64,000 nt of DNA from Aricia agestis (Eukaryota; Arthropoda; Insecta; Lepidoptera; Lycaenidae): positions 2,609,001 through 2,673,000 of the forward strand of contig NC_056427.1 in NCBI RefSeq assembly GCF_905147365.1, read 5' to 3'. Positions 1 through 64,000 of the stretch are shown in pieces. Every line of letters starts with the position of its first letter. The stretch's first letter is position 1. The notes under the pieces were generated by a model that was not told where the DNA came from, did no database searches, and saw only the letters and a list, made by a program, of their open reading frames with translations. Both the position numbers and the translations under genes were made by a program.

Positions 1-114
1 TGCGCCGCCGGTGGTCTCTTCTCCCGTGTTGCGAATTTTCCTGAGTCTCTACTCTGAGGTCGTTGGTTCGATTCCCGCGTTAGAATCATGTTATTTCCAA
101 GTAAGGACAATTCA

Positions 115-596
115 GGCCGTGGGGCTTAAACGGTCGCTTTGGAGAATCATTTTATGAATTATTTTTTTTTAACAGCAAAAATGACACTTTATTGGCAATT
201 CAGATGTCTAAATTCGTACTAATTTGACATTCGTGAGTTTGACAGTTTTGTGAATTGATTGAGAGGAATTGCTAAAATATGTGACCATTTTGACGACCTC
301 TGTGGCTCAGTGGTGAGCGCGTTGGTAGCTCAAGCCGGGGGTCGCGGGTTCGAATCCCGCCGACGGAACAAAAAGTTTTCAATGTTCCCGGGTCTGGATG
401 TGTACCTATTAAATATGTGTATGATATAATAAAAATCTTAAATATATGTATGGTATAAAAGTATTAAATATATTTCCGTTGTCTGGTACCTGTAACACAA
501 GTCCTTTAGGTACTTAGCACGGGGCCAGACTGGCGTGGTGTGAAGCGTCCATAGATATTATTATTATTATATATATTATTATTTTAGCCCCGCTGA
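115..596 (+). mobile_element. M1 MITE (CAGCGGGGCTAAAA termini), split by SINE-A
   Basis: Left part 115-291, right part 581-596 (TTTTAGCCCCGCTG). Interior GGTCGCTTTGGAGAATCAT and AATTGATTGAGAGGAATTGC match the other M1 copies. Confidence 0.85.
292..580 (+). mobile_element. SINE-A, full length
   Basis: The tRNA-derived head has box A (TGGCTCAGTGGTGAGCG) and box B (GGGTTCGAATCCC). A body with GGGGCCAGACTGG and a (TTA)n tail follow. An ATTTT target duplication flanks it (287-291, 581-585). It is inserted in the M1 MITE. Confidence 0.92.
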
Positions 597-1055
597 TCAC
601 CTGATTGACAAGTAAGATGATCCATGCGTCGGATGGGCATGTAAAAAGTTCTGCGCCTGATCTCTCGCCAGTCGTGTCGGTCGTCCGTCCCACTTTATGA
701 GAGTAAAGGAAGAGAGAGTGCCCTTGTGTACTGCGCACACACTGCGGCCTGGTTTCAATGAAACTGGTGCGGGAGTTAATATTTATTATACTAAATTTCT
801 TCTATAGTTCTAATAGGTAACATACAGACGCACTTTCACATTAATTTCATATTATTATGGTTCAAAATTAGTATGGTAGCATGGATACGATCATACGTCG
901 TAGTGTCTGAGCACACCATGCCGAAGTTCCGCGGCGGAAGTTCGGCTTGATTCCGCCTGCAATGTATTTTAAATTACTGATGACACACCATGCCGAAATT
1001 CCGTCGCGTTATATTGTATGCGTTGGACATTGCTGACATAATCGTGCGGAATCAA

Positions 1056-1152
1056 CCCCGCGTTCCATTTGATGTTAAAAACTATCAAAACGCTCAAAAT
1101 GCCTCCTATTTTGAGCGTCTCGATCGTTTTTAACATCAAATGGAACGCGGGG
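1056..1152. repeat. M2 foldback element
   Basis: Arms of about 45 bp: CCCCGCGTTCCATTTGATGT and its complement ACATCAAATGGAACGCGGGG around a short spacer. A strong hairpin if transcribed. Confidence 0.9.
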
Positions 1153-1584
1153 TAAGAGTTGTGTAATATGACACAAAATATAATACTACCCACACAATTC
1201 AATAAAACAATTTGTCAAACATATCAAATAGTTTTTCTGTCGTACAAAAAGACGTAGATTATAGATACTACGTAATTGTACGTGGCAGCTACGGCGTCTA
1301 CGTGGCATCTACGTGACGTGTACGTGACGTAAATCAATACGTAGACGATAAATTGGATTGTGATACCGTAAGAGCTCACGTCAGATTTAACGTGAAAATA
1401 AAAAGTTCATTTTGTAATGTTACGTTATGATGGATTTTATACTAACGTAATCTTAATCTCCATTGGATGATTGTCGCCATGATTGTGATGTTTTTAGACA
1501 TAATAGATGTTGGTTAAGGCAATCTGAAGACCATCACGTTGGGTCAACAATGATTGTAATTATAGGCTAAATTTTTAGCGTGGC

Positions 1585-1735
1585 GACCGAATCAAGATAT
1601 TCCGTAACGAAAAACACCTAACATTCGTCTAACGTCATATTTTCAGTTCAACAGTGTGATTAGACGTATGCGCATTATAATTGCATTGATAGCTATGCAA
1701 CAGCTTTACCGCGGCAGTCCCCGAGTGCCACACGT
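1585..1735 (+). repeat. M20 dispersed repeat
   Basis: GAATCAAGATATTCCGTAAC to GCGGCAGTCCCCGAGTGCCA. Related copies: 38245-38440, 53140-53290, 56650-56850 on the + strand, and 42897-43045 and 62755-62890 on the - strand. Confidence 0.7.
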
Positions 1736-1765
1736 ATGTGATTGTGACCTATACAAAGTGTAAAT

Positions 1766-2240
1766 AATTGGCCAAGTGCGAGTCGGACTCGCGCATGAAG
1801 GGTTCCGTACCGTTATAGAGGAAATTGTGTTTTTTGTATGGGCTCCCTTAATTTTTAATTTAATGTTATTATTATTATTATTAAATATTAAAGTATACAT
1901 ATAACTAAGGACCTTGAGAAAAATTCATGTACCTACCTTTCTTTTGCCATTATTGATCTATATCAATAATGGCAAAAGAAAGGTAGTTTGGCCTTTTTTG
2001 CTCTATAGCAAAAAAGGCCAAAAAAATCACGTTGTATGGGAACCCCCTTAAATATCAATTTTATTTTGTTTTTAGTATTTGTTGTTATAGCGGCAACAGA
2101 TATACATAATCTGTGAAAATTTCAACTCTCTAGCTATTACCGTTCTTGAGTTACAGCCTGGAGACAGAACGGACAGACGGACATCGAAGTCTCAGTAATA
2201 GGGTCCCGTTTTTACCCTATGGGTACGGAACCCTAAAAAA
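1766..2240 (+). mobile_element. SINE-D copy rearranged into two hairpins
   Basis: Starts GGCCAAGTGCGAGTCGGACT, contains GCGGCAACAGATATAC and a block rich in ACAGACGGAC, and ends GGGTACGGAACCCTAAAAAA. Two adjacent inverted repeats (1933-1986 and 1987-2022) replace a simple stretch seen in other copies. Confidence 0.88.
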
Positions 2241-2487
2241 GTAAGTGAAAATAATTTAGGCCATAAAGATTAAGGACAGACAGCGGGCCTTTACATAGTT
2301 ATTGTGTTTGAATGATGTTTCCACCAAAAGGGTTATTTCCTCCAACAATTAATCATCTCTGTCACCAGAGTCATCGTAAAGTGCGGTTTTGGGGCCGTTT
2401 CATGAATTTATAAGTAGGCTCTTTGCGGTTTGGGGCATTGAGGAAGGAGAGTCATTAGGAATAGGAAATATCTTGCCTACCTTTTTG

Positions 2488-2743
2488 ACGTGGGAGAGCC
2501 ATGCTTCTGCACGAATGGGCCGGCTCGACCGGAGAAATACCACGGACTCACAGAAAACCGGCGTGGAGTGAATGAGTTTAGCGGAGGCCCAATCCCCTAC
2601 CCTACCCTCCCATATTCCTTTCCCTACCCTATTACCCGCACCTGCAGCTCTTCTGATGCTGCGAGTATCCAAGGACAACGGAAGTTGCTTTCCATCAGGT
2701 GACCCGTTTGCTCGTTGGCCGCTTTATTTCATTAAAAAAAAAA
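2488..2743 (+). mobile_element. SINE-C copy (poly-A retroposon with CCCTA/CCTTCC tract)
   Basis: Order seen in all copies: GTGGGAGAGCCATGCTTC, a CGGCTCGACCGGAGAAATAC block, a pyrimidine tract of CCCTACCCT type, GGCCGGCAACGCACCTGCAG, CATCAGGTGACCCGTTTGCT, then poly-A. This copy ends in A10 at about 2743. Confidence 0.88.
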
Positions 2744-2755
2744 TTCTTTGTTACT

Positions 2756-2945
2756 AGATGACCGTCCGCAATTCTGTTGCACCGAAATTCTTAGCGCGGG
2801 AACCGTAAATTTTTCCGAGATGAAAAGTATCTTATGTATTTTTCCGGGGGTCAGAGTATCTCCATGCCAAATTTCAGCAAAATCGGTTCAGCGGTTTGGG
2901 CGTGAAGAGGTGACAGAAAGGCAGGCATAATGTTAGTATGATAGT
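2756..2945 (-). mobile_element. Helitron, fourth family, fragment
   Basis: Complement of the GTACGGTTCC block at the left and of CACTTTCGCATT-like sequence at the right (CGGTTTGGGCGTGAAGAGGT preserved). Other fragments of this family lie at 4620-4796, 18270-18440, 27785-27943, 31135-31290, 43770-43905, 46675-46845, 56930-57090 and 61380-61545. Confidence 0.7.
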
Positions 2946-3092
2946 TCCTGAATAGATGACTTGTATTAAGGTTAGCACATTACGACGATCCGCAGCGGGC
3001 CGCATTGGCATACACATTATCTAGAGTCTAGACCTATCGTGTTTGGTCATAAATGCGATCCGCGCTCCACTGCATCATAATGTGTGCATACA

Positions 3093-3285
3093 AATTTGGT
3101 TAGGACAATGCAGGCTGATCTCCTGATAGTCTGACATGTAAGATGATCCTTGCGTCGGATGGGTATGCAAAAAGTCCTGTGCCTTATCTCTCGCCAGTCG
3201 AGTCGGCCATCCGTTCCACTGAGTCATGAAAAACAGAGTGTTCTAGCGTATTGCGCACACATTTTGGCACTATAGATCGTTCATC
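3093..3285 (+). mobile_element. SINE-B fragment
   Basis: The body region from TTGGTTAGGACAATGC to TGCGCACACA matches other SINE-B copies with scattered differences. Head and tail are missing. Confidence 0.8.
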
Positions 3286-3374
3286 TATGCTGGTTTAATA
3301 CAACCGCCCACCATATTTACCAAAATCACTGGGATGTTTATGTTACTACCTAAAAGCCGAGCTCGCGTCGTTTT

Positions 3375-3713
3375 TCGGCGTGGTAGAGATTGTTTGTTTG
3401 AATGCGCTAATCTCAGGAACTACTGGTCCGATTTGAAAAATTCTTCCAGTGTTAGATAGCCCATTTATCGAGGAAGGCTATAGGCTATATTTTATAACGC
3501 TAGACTAATAGGGGCGAAGAAATAGAGTAAAATGTGGAAAAAAACGGGGAAAATTATTTGAATGGGCTTATCTCACGAACTACTAGAGCAATTTTTCTGT
3601 TTTTTGGCACAGATAAGAAATAGACCACCTGCAAGATCATAGGCTATTTTTTGTGAACTAATTTGTCTGTGTAATATCTAATTAACGCCGGCGAAGCCGC
3701 GCGGAATGTCTAG
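3375..3713 (+). mobile_element. Helitron copy, 5' end unclear
   Basis: Shares the GCGCTAATCTCAGGAACTAC block and ends GGCGAAGCCGCGCGGAATGT then CTAG at 3710-3713. Confidence 0.82.
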
Positions 3714-4991
3714 TAATAAATAATAATAATCTATAAGGCAGTTTTATTTCATATTTTAATAGTAACCAAACCTTCACTGACCGATGATAACACATCTACA
3801 TAATTATTAATAAAAATTACCATGTTAAAGCACACGTCAATAGGCGTGATAGTTTTTCCGTAAAGTGTACCACAAAAGTGCTCAGGTTGTGGGTATAATA
3901 TATTGTACTATAGTCTAAGCGATACGTTGAGAATGGCGAAAAAACATAATACCTTTTTTTTGCAACCTAATCTGCTTATAACTTTTGCAATTTTTTGTGT
4001 GCTAATACACGATTCCGGTACATTTTTCTAGACGTCTTCCCGAATCTAATGAGCTATCGCACGTATTTTTATGACCCTTATCTCTATATTTCGCCATTCT
4101 CAACTTATCGCTTAGACTACTAGGGCTCGCTTCGCTACGTATACCAACAATTTTATTCATATTACCTATCATACCTATTGAAATTGTACAAAAGTTAGAA
4201 GTCCCTTTTCATACGCATCAAAGCCGTATAAAAAAAGGCTTTGTAAAAAAAAGTAAACACGAAATTCAAATTTTAAATTTTGAATGTTAGAGAACAATTT
4301 TTCACCTCGCATTATTTTAACTTTTCGACTGTCATGTCATTTTATACGCACGAAAAATTAGATTTTGTACGATATGTATTTTAAAAAATGTTTCTAAAAA
4401 GTACAGGTGTCTTTTTAATAGAGAGTTATTTTGTTTTAAAAATATTTTTGAAACGAATAGAAATACTATTTGGAAGTTTAACCCTTAAAACGCGCGTGTT
4501 GTTACATAGATAGACGCCTGGGAGTATTTTGCTCTTCTCACATACGGTTATTATTAATAGCTGGTTAATTAAAGTTTTTAAAATGAGGAACAACAAGGAG
4601 GGTGTCATCTAACCCGTAACTCCTTTACGCCATTATCGCCAGCCAGGGAACCGTACATTTTCCGGGATAAAAATTATCCTTTCCCGGGACTCAGTATCTC
4701 CATGTACCAAACAGCAAAATCGGTCCAGCGGTTTGGGCGTGAAGAGGTAACAGACAGACACATAGACACTTTCGCATTTATAATATTAGTAGATAAGAAT
4801 GGATGGATGATAAATAAATAAATTTATATAAAGAGAGTTATTTCTATTTCTTCTCTGTATGTAAGTCTGGGGCATTTCGAATCATAATATTATGCCAAAC
4901 AATAAAGTTAATAAGCCATCCACAACTTTTGCAGCTGTACATAATGAAAACGCCAAAAACCACTTTATTAATTACGATTCATTTGTTTCAG

Positions 4992-5062
4992 GTGACTAAG
5001 TGACAAGGTGACTAAGTGACAAGGTGACTAAGTGACAAGTGACAGTGACAAGTGACAGTGAT
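4992..5062 (+). repeat. short tandem repeat of GTGACTAAGTGACAAG-like units in the presumed 5' UTR
   Basis: Roughly four imperfect copies of a 16-bp GTGACTAAGTGACAAG unit, fading to GTGACA repeats, sit about 30 bp before the start codon. They directly follow TTTGTTTCAG at 4982-4991, which looks like a splice acceptor, so the coding exon may extend left to 4992 as 5' UTR. Confidence 0.6.
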
Positions 5063-5090
5063 GTGCGGGCTACGCGTTAGAGGTAGATAA
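5061..5090 (+). promoter_or_regulatory. possible upstream ORF, nine codons, before the main start
   Basis: ATG at 5061 reads nine codons to TAA at 5088-5090, ending two bases before the main ATG and in another frame. If the transcript includes this stretch, it would be an upstream ORF that could damp translation. Whether the mRNA starts upstream of 5061 is not known. Confidence 0.3.
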
Positions 5091-5092
5091 CG

Positions 5093-63252
<58,160 letters not shown>

Positions 63253-63262
63253 GTAAGTCCAT

Positions 63263-63494
63263 TAGCTATGTCCACCACACTGTGCAATTTCATCTTCAAT
63301 TTTCGTCATCAACTTTTATTTTGGCGCATTCAATAATGCGTGAAGGAACGCAATGCCAATATTGTCATTTTTGAAGTTTTGGATACGGTCAGCGGGCATG
63401 CGGCGCGCGGCGCGGGCATGCCTCACGTTCGCTGTTGACTGCGCTATAACGCATGCCCTTTACGAACAGAAAAGGCACAGTGTGGACAAAGCTA
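63263..63494. mobile_element. M10 MITE beginning ten bases after exon 13
   Basis: TAGCTATGTCCACCACACTG to CACAGTGTGGACAAAGCTA. Its core is GC-rich (GGCGCGCGGCGCG) and shares CTCACGTTCGCTGTTGACTG with the other copy. Confidence 0.88.
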
Positions 63495-63569
63495 TTGAAT
63501 AAGGACATTGACATTTGATATAATATTTAAAATCGGTCCGTTTGGACAACACGATGCCACGATGCCACG

Positions 63570-63597
63570 GATGAACACACACACACACACACACAGA
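63570..63597. repeat. (AC)n microsatellite
   Basis: About twelve AC units. Confidence 0.95.
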
Positions 63598-64000
63598 TTG
63601 AGAGACAGACGTTAAACTTATAACACCCCTGTCTTTTGTTGGGGGTTGGAAACGACATAACATAACGCAGTGCAAGTTAGTGTCATGACCATAAAGTTAA
63701 TAATCCTAGCGGAATAGAGCAACAATCTCGAGCTGTCAAACGAAACCGAAATTGGTTTCATCTGTGTGTAAAAATATGTGTACGTATACACTTACACAAG
63801 CATGATTGAACATGATTTCTATGAGAATTGTCAACGTGCGGCACGTGCCGACTGGACGTCAAAAAAAGAGTGCTGCTGTCATGTATCACACGTCTCTTTT
63901 TACCACGCAGTGTTACTGATAGTGACATCTCTCTTGCTCAGGCCTTTGTTTCTCTATTCCGCTACATATTAACTTTATGGTTTGGACACAGTAAAAGTTT

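Larger units (their letters stand above)
40..790 (+). mobile_element. SINE-B copy split by M1 MITE, itself split by SINE-A
   Basis: Box B region (GGTTCGATTCCCGCGTT) and TTATTTCCAAGT lie at 60-115. The body resumes at 597 with ATCACCTGATTG and runs to the T-rich end near 790. The gap is the M1 MITE (about 115-596) with SINE-A inside it. Confidence 0.85.

Noticed and set aside
292..366. tRNA gene suggested by box A and box B
   Set aside because: Followed by a conserved SINE body and tail and present in several copies; a SINE head, not a tRNA gene. The same holds at 10525, 23860-23926, 36100-36165, 58440-58507 and 20820-20882.

Overview
The window is animal nuclear DNA, almost certainly from a moth or butterfly (Lepidoptera). 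It is AT-rich, has no bacterial gene organisation, and has long introns with canonical GT/AG boundaries. It is crowded with repeat types I associate with lepidopteran genomes: tRNA-headed SINEs, short Helitrons ending in a hairpin plus CTAG, and many TTAA- or TA-flanked MITEs.

The only host gene I can support is on the + strand. It starts at 5093 and runs off the right end. I joined 13 exons (5093-5174, 34025-34157, 37796-37909, 39542-39627, 41437-41550, 44791-44912, 45637-45694, 51527-51678, 52169-52313, 54219-54349, 55117-55270, 56359-56453, 63168-63252). They total 1471 nt, with every junction in phase, and encode a signal peptide, four immunoglobulin (Ig) domains and the start of a fifth. 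Order, spacing and signature motifs match the Sidestep (Side / Side-II to Side-VIII) family of cell-surface adhesion and axon-guidance proteins. The rest of Ig5, any fibronectin III domain, the membrane segment and the cytoplasmic tail must lie to the right.

Everything else sits upstream of or inside this gene. Intron 1 (28.8 kb) holds a complete BEL/Pao LTR retrotransposon on the - strand (10806-17637). It has identical 332-bp LTRs, a CCTCC target duplication, a tRNA-Arg-type primer site and an open 1744-residue Gag-Pol frame. It landed in the first bases of a Helitron. Intron 1 also holds a 211-codon ORF made mostly of six exact 23-residue repeats (STPR type), a LINE 3' relic, and many SINEs, Helitrons and foldback MITEs. 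Intron 7 carries a 5'-truncated LINE with an open reverse-transcriptase frame.

The least ordinary host-gene features are local tandem duplications that copy the 3' part of an exon together with its splice donor: five donors at 112-bp spacing after exon 6, two donors 125 bp apart after exon 9, and a decayed coding echo just before exon 10. The least ordinary repeat features are an element with terminal inverted repeats (two copies) whose core has the strand order of a permuted hammerhead ribozyme, several nested insertions, and a SINE copy rearranged into two hairpins with the same CTAT loop. Repeat families were recognised by comparing copies within the window. Family letters (SINE-A, M1 and so on) are local labels, not database names.
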